Source of the DNA: Dermanyssus gallinae | Taxonomy: Eukaryota > Arthropoda > Arachnida > Mesostigmata > Dermanyssidae | NCBI GenBank assembly: GCA_003439945.1 | Contig: QVRM01005406.1 | Span: 82,501-146,500 of the forward strand | Length of the DNA stretch: 64,000 nucleotides | Direction: 5' to 3' | Program-made: the position numbers and the translations under genes | Notes under the pieces: generated by a model | Seen by the model: only the letters and a program-made list of their open reading frames with translations | The model's database searches: none | What the model was told of the DNA's origin: nothing | Shown here: one piece after another, positions 1 to 12,530 of the stretch | Layout: each line of letters opens with the position of its first letter | Position numbering within the stretch: the first letter of the stretch is position 1

Positions 1-1008
1 GGAGCCAAATTAATTCAGATCCGTTTGGCGCGCAGTCTCCGCGAGTTTTGGTACGCAACGGATAAGAGGATTCATAGAGGTTGAGCAAAATGTCCCAAAA
101 AGCCTCGAGGGCCGAATCGACGTACCTTGCGTCAAACACGGTGAGCCAGGATGCTTTGCGAACGCGGCTTAGAAAAAAGTCAATGTTAGCCTTGTCGTGC
201 GCCCGAAAAACCACAGGAGATTTAACTTGAGACGATTTGCTCTCTTGACCGTCCACGGAAATGGAAACAAAAACAGGAAGATGATCTGAAAAAAGCAAGG
301 TATCGAAAACCGCTGGTTAGACAATAAAAAAACTGGAGCAGTTACAAACTGCGATATGGTCGATACAAGTGCTGAATAGTGGACGTCTAACACGACCAAT
401 AAGATGGACCATATCCCTGCTAATAAAGAAAGAAATATAATCTGAGGGCGGCGGGTCAGCCAGAATATTTACATACATTAGAATCAGCAGAATATAGGCA
501 CGGAAGTAAGAAGCTTCTGGGCAATGTCGTCCAATATATTGAGCAGAGTTTCTTTGTGGATAACACTGCTTGAGTAGAAGCCTATATAGCCTTCGAAGTC
601 CATATGTTTTTTTAATATAAATACGTACAGCTTGCACGTTGCCATCGGGGCTACTCAGCGTAAAAGATGAAAGAACCCTGCAGGTAGAACGAACGAAAAT
701 TCCAACTCCGCCTCCGAGCTTGATAACATTTCGGTTTGACACGAATAAGTCAAAACCATTAATGAATAGGCCGGGATATCAACATCCTTTAGCCACGTCT
801 CGCTAACAACCGCAGCATGGATATGGGACCCCTCGTCACTGAGAAAACTACTCAAATGATCTAACTGACCCGATTTTTTTAAACCCATAGTGCCTGCATT
901 TAGGTGCATAACCACAAATTTGCTATTATTCAGGTGGAGATCGTGCCACTCTTCACAGACACGAATATTTATGTTTTTCAAAGAGTCACTGTAACTGTGC
1001 TTGAACAT
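1..1008 (-). pseudogene. Non-LTR retrotransposon endonuclease fragment, broken, runs off window edge
   Basis: Read on the minus strand, this is an apurinic-type endonuclease (exonuclease/endonuclease/phosphatase fold) of the kind that nicks target DNA for non-LTR retrotransposons. Visible landmarks in order are FVVMHLNAGTMGL (start of domain), VVSETWL (catalytic Glu), GGGVGIFVRS, TCIDHIAVCN, and at the end FSDHLPVFVS, the SDH catalytic signature. They fall in three different frames (655-1008, 317-742, and about 1-330), so at least two frameshifts separate them. The reverse transcriptase would lie beyond position 1 and is not in the window. Base composition is like the flanks. The family assignment rests on motifs; the clade cannot be decided from this part. 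Confidence 0.8.
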
Positions 1009-3339
1009 GCTACTAGTGAAGATAACATATAAAATTCCGAAGTTATGTAGGTGAACTATACCAATTAAAATTGTTTAAAAACTGATAAAAGTAGAAGGAT
1101 TGCGTCGAGTAGCTTCTTTAGGCAGGATGCGGCCTTCGGACATACAGCTTTACAAACTTGCAAAACGAGTTTCAGTGCAGAGAGAGCTAAATTCCGAGTT
1201 GAAGCAGTTCTTGACGAGGAACTTGGTAGTTTACGCTTTGTGAACGTCTTGGTTTTCGGGACTCTATTGAACGCTTCGTCGTAGATACTGTTGCTTTGTT
1301 AGGAATGGCAGAGACGCCCGGAACTGTTCTGGACCAACTGCAGCCTCGACGACTATCGAGCGAACTACCTACGAAGCTGTGGCAAGTGTTGATTGAGAGG
1401 CCTCGTGAGTGTCCAAGGAAGGTTTTGAATCAGCCGAGTCAATTAGCGTTTTGGCGTTGGAAATTTCCTGACTGATTTGTTGCATGAGTCGACATTCCAT
1501 CAGGGCTTTATGTTTCTCGATTTCACAAGCCCGGAGAGGGCATGCCGCGGATGACGAAGGATGGGAGTAAACTGACTATTGTATATATCTAGGTAACGGT
1601 TTGTAAAATGTAAATAATGTCCCCCTTTTGACAAAATAACGGTGCATTTGAATTTATCGCTTCGCGTCGGTAGCCCATCATATCCTCTGTACGTTTTGCA
1701 ATATCCCTTAAAGACTTCGCGATGACGACGCTTATATGGTCCAGTATCTCCAAGGCAAGAAGCATGAAGTGGTGACTCTCTTTGACAACTCAGAATACTG
1801 TCTTCGCTTTTCTGAATCTGCTTGTTATGCGAGCCATCCACATTCGACAGAGCTGTGCTGATGGTATGATACTGCTGCCGTGCATGAGACGGTTACATCT
1901 CAGACAGAGCTGTTACCGTGTGACAATAGAGGTATTGTAATCCCACCAGGTTGTAACTCATTCCTTCCACTCAGGTCTTTGAGTTCGAGTGTGGATGGTA
2001 TTCCTACTGTTCTCAGTGCCCTTTTCACCATTTAATTAAACTCCGCACGTCTTGCCAGTATCTTTTAAGCAGCTTCACGGGTGTAGACCGTCACAATCGA
2101 CCAGTCTACGACCAGAAGACGACATGAATAAGAGCGGCTCATAGACGGGGGCACCTATCATTGTAGCCGACGGTATGCGAGGAGTTAGGATCTAGCTTGA
2201 CGCCAAGCTGACGGAAGGGCAGGGCTTGGCTTGACTTGTAGCCACTTCCTTGAAAGGAATGCTGAGCAGCTAAAAAACGGCAGATTTCCTATTTTCACAA
2301 GCGTCGAAAAATGTTGGTTCACGTGTTCTTTCAGAAGTCCGGGGTCAAGTTGGCTCCCAGTGGACGCATCTGCCATATAGTTGTCACTTTAGTTCTATTT
2401 TTATATTCTCATAAACAAGCAATTCCGCTATGCAGTTAAATAATGGTGAACCAAGACCGTGATTCGTCTGATGAATAACCCGTAGAATTCCTTCATACAT
2501 AGTGGGAGCACTCAGAAAATCTAGGTCAATCTGTCTCGCGTGATTATTCCTGGAAGTGCTTGCATGGTCGTTTATGGGGGTTTCTCTGGCTCTTCTGGGT
2601 TGTCCTTCTTCGCGAACAACACTTAGAAGCGTTGAATATTAGTCCTCCCAGTTACTCGAACTGTACCAGAGCCTGTAAATACTCCACCACGATGTCCGCA
2701 GGACCACCCAGGATTGCATATATTCCTTGTTATCACGGCACGTTGTATAAGTAAATGCAAGTACAAATACAAGTATTCAGTCTTCAAATACCGGCCGTTT
2801 ACTTAATATAAATCGTTATTTATTTGCCCTATAACTTCATGTTTGCGATTTTTCGGGTTATTACAACATCTTTACAAAACTTATAATTAAAATGCAGGCA
2901 GCTGCCGGATGTCGTGTTCTATGCATTTTACGTCACCTCGCGTATTGATTTGCGCAAAAGGACAGTGGCACTTGACGCAATACCGTCGACCTTATACTGC
3001 GCCGTTAAAGTCCAAATATATCAGGAAAAGCATGAAGCATCAGGAAGCCGAATTCCAATTAAAAAGATTAAATTATAATTACAGGCGACATGACGACATC
3101 AAGCGAGGTCTCTGGGTCCATGTCGTGCATTTGTCGCGAGACTTATCGTATAAGAAAATTGTCTTATGACAACAACAGCTCAACACTGAGATACTTATAC
3201 GTTAGTTGGAAGCTGTACCTTTTTCTCTTTTTTATTACGTTAAAAACTAATTACCTAAATTCATTTTTGTTATTAGCAAACAATTATGGGGATTAAAAGC
3301 ATTTTATACGGAATCTCCAGAAGCCCTACGGCTGACGGA
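1009..3339. other. Unassigned intergenic DNA
   Basis: No gene recognised. Unrecognised minus-strand open frames at 1,500-1,841 (113 codons) and 2,185-2,376 lie upstream of the endonuclease fragment, where an ORF1 (gag-like) region of that retrotransposon would be expected. They show no zinc knuckle or other motif, so they are not called as genes. Confidence 0.5.
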
Positions 3340-3983
3340 AACGACTTTTCCACAGAACTTCGATTGATATGTGCTGCAACGGGTACTCACTAGCGCGGGA
3401 GTCCTGAGTTGCAGCAATGACTTTTCGGCCTAGTTCCTTGAAAAATGTCATAGACTTCGATCCGATCGGGCCAAAAGTCTCTATAGCGATCGGCTGAACT
3501 ATAAATTGCGACGCTAATTCCTGTTATTTCGTCCATTTTCGGTTCTCGATAAATCGGGCGCCCGCTCGTGTTTTGGACGTAGTTTCTGGCCAGTGTACGT
3601 GACACCCTAACATTTTAAAGAAGGCCACGAGCTTTAAAAATTAGAGTTTTTCCGTATGGCCTCAGCTGGTTATTCCGACTGTGACCGACAGGTTCTTTCA
3701 CTGCCGGAAGGTGGGCCGAGTGAAGACCGCGAAAGATCACATCGTTGATGGCGAAGTGACGTGAGTGGCGCCCAGCGCTATAGCGATACGACAAGGCGTG
3801 TGCACCCGTGCCGTTTACTGGAGCTCTGCACGGGTTGCATGGGTGGGGTGCGCAAACACTTCCCCCAATCGCAAGCCGGAAAGCCGATACGGAGTGTATT
3901 GTTGTCCAGCATCCTTGACTCCGTTTAATTATCGGCAAATGTCTTCTTTCTCGAATTGGCGATATTTGTCCAGTCCCAAGCAT
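3340..3983 (-). pseudogene. Decayed C-terminal domain of RLE-type non-LTR retrotransposon
   Basis: Three minus-strand frames together give the C-terminal module seen also at 48.5-49.1 kb and 54.0-54.6 kb in this window. It has a Cys/His motif (CAPHPCNPCRAPVNGTGAHAL), then SAGRHSRHFAINDVIFRGL, then a degenerate RPYGKTLI where the family has RPDG, so the acidic nuclease residue appears lost. It then continues with PIAIETFGPIG, FFKELGRKVIAA and a terminal QHISIEV. I interpret the module as a Cys-His finger plus PD-(D/E)XK restriction-like endonuclease (RLE), as found in the R2/CRE/NeSL/R4 groups; that assignment is inference. No reverse transcriptase is left at this copy. It is dead: frameshifts lie near 3,560 and 3,610. 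Confidence 0.65.
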
Positions 3984-4556
3984 GGAGACTGTTTTTCAAC
4001 TTTTATTGAAAATGTCAATAAAAATTTCACATTTTGGACGGAGATTTACTTTTTCCATCGCCGGCCGCTTACGCTAAATGGCCGGGTTTCTCTATACCAG
4101 CAGCGATATCTATCCATCTCTATCCGCTGGTATAGAGAAATGATTTCTGTCTTCAAGTTTGTTGTGACCGTTGCTCGAATATCCTTAACCCGTGCCTTCA
4201 TCGCACTGCGAATCTTAATTCTAGTTATGACAAAAGGTAGTTAAACTAAATAGCCTAGATCGTCGTTACGTTACTAATCCTAGGGCTGTAGATGGGTCAT
4301 CAACTGTGTGTTCTAACGCCAAACGGCCATGTAAGTAGACATAGAGCAACGAAAGTCATCTAACCAGTATTCGATTGTCTAACGTAATGGAATTCAGTCG
4401 TCGCTGAATCAAGTAAATGACGTATAGTAGTAGTAGCAGTCGTTTCCAACGACACGTCACGTCATGCCGGTGAGTGAGCATGGCAAGTCATCATCGTTAC
4501 ATCATTTCGGCCTTATAACTAGCTTGTGGTTTTACTAGTAAATTACGGTACCCAAC
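3984..4556. other. Unassigned DNA with a perfect 15-bp inverted repeat
   Basis: No gene recognised. TTTCTCTATACCAGC at 4,087-4,101 is followed after 24 bases by its exact reverse complement at 4,126-4,140, which would form a strong hairpin. Confidence 0.6.
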
Positions 4557-4915
4557 CAGCAACAACAACAACAACAGCAACAATAAGCACATTATTAGCA
4601 TCAACAACGATCGTGACAACGGCAACAATAAGCGCAACATTGGCAACAACAACGATCGTGACAACGGCAGCAATAAGCACAACTTTAGCAACAACAGCAG
4701 CAACAATAAGGACAACATTAGCAACAACAACGACCGTGACAATGGCAACAATAAGCACAACATTGACAACAACAACAGCACCAATAAAGACAACATTAGC
4801 AACAAGAACACCAACAGCGGCAATAAGGACAACATTAGCAACAACAGCAATAGCAACAGCAACAACAGCAATAGCAACAGCAACAACAACAACAACAATA
4901 ACCACGACTCTAGTA
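4557..4915. repeat. CAA-rich trinucleotide tract with nested longer repeat
   Basis: Imperfect (CAA)n is interrupted by GCA, AGC, CCG and GTG triplets. A longer unit built on 'aacaacgatcgtgacaacgg' followed by CAA/TAAGCACAACATTAGC recurs about five times, so this is a microsatellite that has expanded in blocks. Long open frames on both strands (poly-Thr one way, poly-Leu/Val the other) are translations of the repeat and are not genes. Confidence 0.85.
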
Positions 4916-5070
4916 ACGGCACCAGGAGTAGCTGTAACCACCAGCAGCAAACCAGTCAGTCTGATATCAAGTAGAACGATGCAACAAGAAACACCATTTA
5001 TCACGGGGCGACGACGCAAATGATGCGACGAACACGTGAACACACAGATAGACAGACAGGCGTACAGGCG

Positions 5071-5916
5071 TCACACATTTGCATACGTCCTACTACTACT
5101 ACTACTACCACTACGGAGACGACAACAACTGGCTATGAATGATGAAGGTGTTTGAAGTCGCAGCCATCTGCCTACAGGTGGTGCGTTTGCTGGTGTTGCT
5201 CCTGCGGCTGCTCCAGCTGCTGCTGCTGTTGTTGTTGATGATCTATCTATTTCTGTTAGCCTTCCCAAGCTCTTCAGTTGGCGGCTTCCTCGTGCTGCTG
5301 CCACGTCGGTAGCGCATCGGGACTCGGCTGAGTAACACGGCAACGTATAAACAACGATAGACCCCGGCGACCGTGTCGTGTCTCGGCGTTGGTTGACGCG
5401 TGCAGTTATCGCGTGCATAATGGTGGCTAAGATGATGATGAGGATGATGATGGTTAAGATGAAGATGATGACGATACGGTGATAGCCATGATGATGGTTA
5501 GGATGGTGACTAAAATGATGATAGTGATGGCCATGATGATGTTGATGGCCATGATGATGGTTAGGATGGTGACTAAAATGATTATGGTGATGGCCATGAT
5601 GATGGTTAGGATAGTGACTAAAATCCTGATGGTGATGGCCATGATGATGGTAAGGATGGTGACTAAAATGATGATGATCATTCTGATGGTGATTGTGGAT
5701 GACGAATTTATAGCCGTCTGACAGCGGCAATGGTTTAACGTTGCATGCATTCGTGCAAGCACGCGAGCACGCATAGGCTTGTGTAAGTGCCCATCTACCA
5801 TATGCCGTGCTAGAACTCAGACCAACGAAGGGGGTTCGGAGAAACACGAGGAGGAAGATGAGCAGGAGCAGGAGTACGACAATCAGCGCTGCCGAAACAG
5901 ACCCTCGGACCTGCAC
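5071..5916 (-). CDS. Hypothetical His-rich protein with N-terminal membrane segment (doubtful)
   Basis: An unbroken 281-codon minus-strand frame. It begins with a short basic stretch and a strongly hydrophobic run (about residues 10-26, rich in Leu/Val/Ile/Phe) that could be a signal anchor. A His-rich centre follows, built from PNHHHGHHH and HFSHH units, then a second hydrophobic Ile-rich stretch and an Ala/Ser-rich tail. The His region is simply the translation of the minisatellite at 5,455-5,690, and an 80-codon frame is also open on the other strand there, so the length may be an accident of the repeat. I do not recognise a family and see no supporting splice or polyadenylation context. 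Confidence 0.18.
   Translation of the reverse strand: MQVRGSVSAALIVVLLLLLIFLLVFLRTPFVGLSSSTAYGRWALTQAYACSRACTNACNVKPLPLSDGYKFVIHNHHQNDHHHFSHHPYHHHGHHHQDFSHYPNHHHGHHHNHFSHHPNHHHGHQHHHGHHYHHFSHHPNHHHGYHRIVIIFILTIIILIIILATIMHAITARVNQRRDTTRSPGSIVVYTLPCYSAESRCATDVAAARGSRQLKSLGRLTEIDRSSTTTAAAAGAAAGATPANAPPVGRWLRLQTPSSFIASCCRLRSGSSSSSRTYANV
5455..5690. repeat. Minisatellite, about 45-bp unit, ATG/GATG-rich
   Basis: The unit contains 'gatggccatgatgatggtta' followed by GGATGGTGACTAAAATGATG. It recurs four to five times with point changes and one short internal duplication (GATGGCCATGATGATG twice around 5,530-5,560). Confidence 0.8.
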
Positions 5917-5980
5917 GTGAAAACCACGTGCAGCTTAGTACGCTATGCATGTTCTGGCCCATATAATTAAACCTAGCAAA

Positions 5981-6022
5981 AAAAAAAAAAATATATATAT
6001 ATATATATACACATATATATAC
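5981..6022. repeat. A-run followed by (AT)n microsatellite
   Basis: About twelve A residues run into alternating AT with a few C interruptions. Confidence 0.9.
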
Positions 6023-6029
6023 ATGATGC

Positions 6030-8060
6030 CCATGCATACCTGGTTTGGTTGGCATATTTGGTTGGGCTCGTTAAAAAACAATGTTCTATGGAATGGTGTT
6101 GAAATGTTTTAATTAGAGGTGACAGTAAATTTACTAGCATGTGGCAACATTTTAAGGCATTGGACGTCAAAGCTGAACCATGTGGCTTACAGGATCTCGA
6201 TTTTTGCGAACTAGGCTTAATACGACAAGTTCGTATCTGCCTTCCAATGTTCAGAGTCCTTCAGAAATAGTAGAACTTTCTTTCGAACACACTGGTGAGT
6301 CCAGAATTCTCTGTCGGTCAGCCACATCGTTATAATCAATTTTAGCGATGTTGAGTTGCACCTTCACTTCTAAACAAAGTATTTCTGCCGCCCCCTCATG
6401 TTCTTGGAAAATGCTTTTTAATGAGTTAAACGATCCATGCTTGGTATGTATAAATTAATAAGCACGTATAGAAGTATTATCTATCCGCCAGAATCACCAG
6501 TCGGCAGGACGATAATGTTGGATTATATGTATAGCGTTATTTTACACCTCTTACATATTTGACACTAGTCTACAACATATATAGCGTTAACCAACGTGAT
6601 TATATCCATATTTGTTATTTACCACTTGTATGGCACTGAAAGGAAAACGCTATATTCATACTATGTGTCATACTATAAAGTTCGAGTTTGACAATAAATC
6701 AAAATTACATTGATATGAAAGTAGATAAGTTGAAGCATTCTGCGGTTCATACTATGTATATAGGGCTCTGATTCCAAGTTGAATTTAAAAGGGGACAGCT
6801 AATACATCGATGTGACAGATTATGCTTATTAGAGTGAAAACTATGCTACGGATTATGTTTATGTGTATTTATGGTGCAAACCAGCAAAGTGCCAAAGAAA
6901 TACTGGAGAGTCAAGCTCGAATAGCTGTTATGTAAGTGTAGGCGATTTACTTAATAAAAGTACAGGTACCGAGCACTTAATAGTAGTACAGCTAACGACG
7001 CCAATCATTACGAACGCAAATTTCATGTCGGCTGCAGTTGTAATAAGAGTTAAAACAATACTTCAACTACAATACAAATCTAATACGAACGACAAACCCG
7101 GCAGTATAAATAACGACTGTTGATTTAGCGAGAATCACAACAGCCAAAAATGCTACACCAGTAACAGCGACTGCAGAATCAAAATGAGCGCTCAAGTTTA
7201 CTGTTTAAATGACCATCAACTGTTTTCTAATAAATTATAACGCGGACGCTTATCGTGTGTACACCGTGTGTAAACGTACCGCTGGCGTCAGATTCATAGT
7301 AGTTGGCATGGAATAAACCCTTTTAGAACTTCTTGTGCATATGCACGCACGCGTCTTATGAATTGATGATGTGATTACGAAGTGGAAATTATGAAATGAA
7401 CGCACGAAACGCAAATAATAATGATATTTGTAATTTTAATAATAACAATCAATTTAAATTTGATAATAAAAAAAAACGCTGCAAAGACTCTAGGGTATAT
7501 CTTGTTTGGTGGGCGACGTCGGACGCCGATCACGATGGAAGGATCGGGACGCAGAGCTGCGTAGAACCTGACCACTCTGTAACAGCAGCAGCAGCAGCAG
7601 CGTCGAGACGGGTTGCATGGTGTTTGCCTTGCATTGAGAGCAGCTCTCTTCCTTTTTCACAAGCCGTCACTTCATTTGGAGCACGCCGAAAAATCATGTG
7701 GAACCGCCGCCACCTCCATTTTGGCAAATCAACCGCCGAGCTTTGGCGGCGTTCTGGCCGGACGACAACATCAGTGACGCTAAAATCAGCGTCAGCCGAA
7801 AGCGCTTAACGGTCGCTTCGCACGCTCAGTCCCACCCAAAAATCCCGCCCGCCATCGCGCTCGTCATTACCGATCAGTTAACAAACAGAAGAAAAGCAAC
7901 ACCTCGTCATGTTTCATACTCTTCTGATGTAATCACCAAAAAGTAGAAAACTAAAACACATGTACAGAAGCACGACGATTAGACATGACTAGCGCATGGT
8001 TTTACAAACTATAATTTACTGTTACATTATTCACATACAGTTGTAATATTTAATAGTGAA
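6030..8060. other. Unassigned intergenic DNA
   Basis: No recognisable gene. 7,500-7,900 is more GC-rich than its surroundings and has a short (CAG)n run near 7,580-7,600, with short overlapping frames that match no family I know. Confidence 0.5.
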
Positions 8061-8063
8061 TTA

Positions 8064-8072
8064 TACTTTATA

Positions 8073-8123
<51 letters not shown>

Positions 8124-8130
8124 TTTTTTT
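8064..8130. repeat. (TA)n followed by a 25-base T run
   Basis: Alternating TA to about 8,106, then an uninterrupted T tract to 8,130. A second (TA)n plus T run is at 8,218-8,240. Confidence 0.9.
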
Positions 8131-10707
8131 ACAGTTATGCACTTCAATACGATTATATGTTCGCAATATTGCGTAATAATTTTTTCAATGAATTATAGTT
8201 ACATTTTTAACGCTATGATATATATATATATATTTTTTTTATGAGTGTGTTATGTAAGCATTTAAAGAGAGTAATTATTTTTTTACCTATAATCTTCTCC
8301 TCATAAAATCTCCGAGAACATATAGAGAATGAGTCTCGTAACATGACTATTTAATTAGCCGCACATGGCTGTTGTTGTTGTTTTTTCTAACAAGCTGAGT
8401 GACAATTTTGTCGATGGCTGCGATTGACAGTGTTGTAGGCGGAGGCGAATGTCCAACCCGTCTTCGCGTTTCCCTTACCGAGCTGCCATACATTAACTTA
8501 GTTGTAGAATATGTACGAATCAAGCACATCATTTGGAAACGGATAGAAAGAAAAACGAAAAAAGAATGATAGATCAATCATAGAGAAACCAATACAATTA
8601 GTGGCGGCATTTAGGCACAGGTAATACCAAAAGTGGATCGCCGTGAAGGAAATTGTTGAATTGAATTTTTGCCAAACAAAATGAAACCACCTTGTCATAG
8701 TGTTGAAACGTTGTTCTGCCAACTGCTCTGCTTGATATTGGGCGAAGTGAAGCACGTGGCCAGCCTTTGGATGGTTGGCTGATGCAATAATTTCTGGTCT
8801 TACAGAAAGAGAGAGAAAGAGGGAGCACAGTACGTGGTCCGTGGGCATCAAGGGAAAACGGGGCTTGAAGAGACGAAGACGTGTACAAAATACCACGTCA
8901 CGTGTTTGTGTGCGCTCCTTTTCTGATAGATCATCTAGACACACATAGCATCTACCGGATTGCCACCAGACGCTATGCGGACGGGCGATACGTTGAATGA
9001 GCGGAAAACCGTTTAGTCAAATTAGAGCTCGCGTTTGTCGCCTACCGCTATCCTAACGATACCAAAGGGTTGTAATAATAGTTAACAAATGAAAATACTA
9101 TACTATAAATAATAAAGGTTGTAATAATAGTTAACAAATGAAAATACGATGGTTTCTTTCCTATGGCCCTGCCGCGGATGTCCTGGAGACTGCTGGGGGG
9201 GGGGAGGGGATACGTACACACAAATCAGATTATTTTATTTTGGAACACGAATCAGATTATGCCCAAGTTTACATCACATATTTCCGCCGTTATTTTTATA
9301 TTTGAAAAGAAAAAACTAGTCACGTTGTTGCGGCAATAGAACTGTTCTTCGCTAATACTGCAAGTACTGATACTGAATATGACAGTTAGTCAGGACACTC
9401 GTTTTTGACATGTCAGGCAATTAAAAATATCCCCATTTTCTGAGAAAAAGAGGTAAATTTTTGCTTGTTCTAACGTTTCTACTTTTCTCAATAAGCAGTG
9501 TGCATACACGTATCGAATGAAGTAATATGGGATTATAGGTCTACTTGTACCCCACTAATCCAAATGACAATGCAATACTACATAATGCAATTATACGCCA
9601 ACGTGTCCTTTGACTGCGTATACGTTAGTCGACAAAGTACTTTTGATCTTGTGATTCAAGCAAACTCCCTCGAAGGACAACATGTGTCCCAAATTAGTAG
9701 GAGAAATAGCGTATGTACAACCACGTTTCTATCGACTGATAAATATGGGTCGTGATTCAAGACATAGTCAAGTGGTCGGCAAATTAAGGTTAGACTGGGC
9801 GACACTCTGGGCAGACTTCTTCGAGTCGTGTCTAGTATGCTACAGATAGTATATTGCAGATAGAGCGGATGCGTTTTCTGCTTTATGCCATCTTGCCTTA
9901 GATTAAAACATGGACATGCACATCCAAGACCAACTATATTTAATATGCTAATAATCTAAGGTAATATCACTCAGTTTTTTCCCGGAGTCTCGTTTAATAA
10001 GTCGGTTGTCATAAAAGGTCGAAATGACACTTAATCCATATGGTATTATAGTAGCTGTGCTTCTTTAGATTCGCCTTAGACGCAGCCATAGCCCTGGCAC
10101 ACTTTGCACATTCCGGGGCACCGGGACTTCCTGACGGGGGCGTCGTCTAGGGGGGGCACTGTGCTTGTCAGGGTTGGTATATACCGGGGTGCCGCCGTTT
10201 ATGTTTGGTGTTCAAGTGCATTGTGTGACCTTCATGGCGTTCAGGATTATTAGCTTCGTTTAAGGATAGACGGTTAGCTGAACAGAAAGCCGGACTTGGA
10301 TATCGCTAGTCACCGTGCTGCAAAGAGCCTTCCACTTAGCTCACAATAGTTATACGCATATCAGGAACGTTCTAACGTGATCTGCGTATAACTTGCACTT
10401 GACTATTAGTCCGTCCAGTCTCAGCAAGGCGTTAACTATTTTAATTATAGCCTTTTCGCTGGAAGGTTAATCTACGAAGCTCTCCATTTCAGTGCAGAGA
10501 TTCCATTATTTTACTGTAGCATCTTTTAGCTTGAGTTACGACAGCGCTTAAACTGGCTAAATGAACTGACTAAATCCCATGCATGACAATCTGTGCATTT
10601 GTTTACACTCTCACTTCTGCTTCTGAGGGCTGCAGTAATTTCTTTAGTGAACGATCAAGTGCATGACTAGCACCCTTGCCATAAATTTTATGCGTGTTTG
10701 ACAATAG

Positions 10708-10708
<1 letters not shown>
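8131..10708. other. Unassigned intergenic DNA
   Basis: No gene recognised. It contains the 31-bp direct repeat listed separately and a G10 run near 9,195. The short frames at 8,498-8,944 (minus) and 9,498-9,755 (plus) show no known motif. Confidence 0.5.
9068..9147. repeat. 31-bp direct repeat
   Basis: The 31 bases at 9,068-9,098 (beginning GGTTGTAATAATAGTTAACA) recur exactly at 9,117-9,147, separated by 18 bases. This is a local tandem-type duplication. Confidence 0.9.

Positions 10709-10769
<61 letters not shown>
10709..10769. repeat. (TA)n microsatellite
   Basis: About 60 bases of uninterrupted TA. The Tyr/Ile frames on both strands are artefacts of it. Confidence 0.95.
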
Positions 10770-10771
<2 letters not shown>

Positions 10772-12279
10772 GCATCTTTGAGTTGTGGACGGGTGTTTGT
10801 ATGTCTTGCTTGGGTGGGTTTGCCTGCCAATCTTCAGACAGAATGTCACTATCGCAGTCCGTACGTATATGATGATCTGCCAATAAATATATTATATATA
10901 CATATTATATACGCAGTTTCTCTTTCGAGTAAACATAAACAGACACCGGAACGGATTCGTGTTGTGCGCCAACACTAGCTGATACGCTCGCCGGCGTTGG
11001 GACACAGGGAGCAGTCAAACGGGAGAGGGATATGACGGTGCCACATAGTGATTATGGTATCTGCACGCCTTGATTATCTATTGAATTACTTAAATGAACG
11101 CCAACTAAGTATGTGAGGTTTTCCAGGCTCAATCAATCTTTCTTTGTCTCCAGTCTTTTTAACTTATGTCTTTTGCATGCATTCTGCCAAATGTCCGTGT
11201 GTATACAAATATACACGCGTTGTCAATGGAATGGAGCAGAGGAGACGGCCGGTGACGCTGACACTAGGACTGGTTGGGTTGATCCCGGGCATACTTTTTC
11301 AAAGCAACGTTTTTTAAGATTTTCAGATTGAATATGATTTAATTACTATAAATAATTCAAAATAAATACATACAAAACATATATATACATATATAAGGTG
11401 AATTCAAATGAAAGGGCACGAAACGACATTGTGGGTAATCTGGGAATAAGAAATCTGCTAAAACCTCGCTGCTTCACAATCGTCGAATTTTTCAATCGGT
11501 GCCCTATTATGTCCTCAAATGCACTGCCGCCTTAATTGGACGTGACAGACAGTTGCCTGTTGATTTCCATTCGCGTCCCTAGACGTCTCACGACGTTCTC
11601 CCAAGGCCGCATTTTTACATTTAAACCGGCTTGGCCGTTGCGACGTTTTGCATTTAATATGTTTTTTTTAATATTTGATTTTGTATATTTGTATATATAA
11701 CTCCCAAGCCAGCTAGGACTAACATTGGTACAATTTAAAGCTCAAATCGCGCACCACGTATGATAACGGATTTTTGTTGCTTAGAAGTGCAATCAGCTAC
11801 GCACAGGCCAAATTTTGTTTACATGCGTGTATTGGTTGAGTTTAGTTTGAAAGCGTGAAGAAAACAAGGTTGGGCAATTTCTAAGGAGCCCAAAATAAAG
11901 AAAAGCATCTTGCGTCAAATTCTGTGTTAAAAAAAACTGGAAATGACCCTGGATTGCTTCAGAAAGTGACATCAAGAAGCATAAACCTCCCAATGGTGCT
12001 TCCAAGAGGAGAGTTCATTTCAGAACGAGCAGATTCAGCACCGAGTCTCTTTTGATTCTTTTTACTACAATGTAATCATCTTTCACGAAGGTTTGTCACC
12101 TGTTTTTTACGGTCAATTAGGAATACTATCGCGAAATTTTAAGAATATTGTGCGAGCACGTCCGACGCAACAGAACTGAACTCTAAGCAGACAACTCTTA
12201 GATTCTCCACTGCGACAACGCGTCGGCTCACACATCATCACTGGTTTCAGATAATTTGACGAACATTTTGACGTCTCGG
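10770..12279. other. Unassigned intergenic DNA
   Basis: No gene recognised. GTGAATTCAAATGAAAGGGC at about 11,398, next to a TA tract, resembles GTGAGTTCAAATGAGGTAGG at 56,146. Both could be the 5' end of one mariner-like family whose C-terminal remnant lies just downstream here (12,280-12,413). Confidence 0.4.
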
Positions 12280-12413
12280 TATTATAGGAAAGATAAAGAA
12301 AAATTCGCCGAAGTAGCTCGACTCGATTCCGAAAAACGCTTTTCAAAAACGTTGGGTGGAAAATAAGGTGCCATAAGTGCATTGCAGCGGTCGGGCATTG
12401 CAGCTATTTTTAA
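12280..12413 (+). pseudogene. Remnant of mariner-like transposase C-terminus
   Basis: Short plus-strand pieces in two frames read KIKKNSP, LDSIPKNAFQKRW and, after a frameshift, WKIRCHKCIAAVGHCSYF followed by a stop at 12,411. The pattern 'IPK-AFQK ... W-KCI---G-YF' is the usual ending of many mariner-type transposases. No catalytic region is preserved upstream. The call rests on about 35 residues and is tentative. Confidence 0.42.
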
Positions 12414-12492
12414 GGGAACAAAAACACTAGAAGATTAAATGAATATTTTATTTTTTATTTTCTATCAGATGCTTTCGATCCGCAGTCGTATA

Positions 12493-12494
<2 letters not shown>

Positions 12495-12527
<33 letters not shown>
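12495..12527. repeat. (AT)n microsatellite
   Basis: About 30 bases of alternating AT. Confidence 0.95.

Positions 12528-12530
<3 letters not shown>

Noticed and set aside
1500..1841. 113-codon minus frame as retrotransposon ORF1
   Set aside because: The position fits, but there is no zinc knuckle, coiled coil or other supporting motif.
6370..6420. Similarity of about 35 bases between 6,375-6,410 and 56,700-56,735 (both around CTAAACAA--C-TTTCTGCC)
   Set aside because: Possibly two relics of one transposon, but too short and diverged to call by eye.
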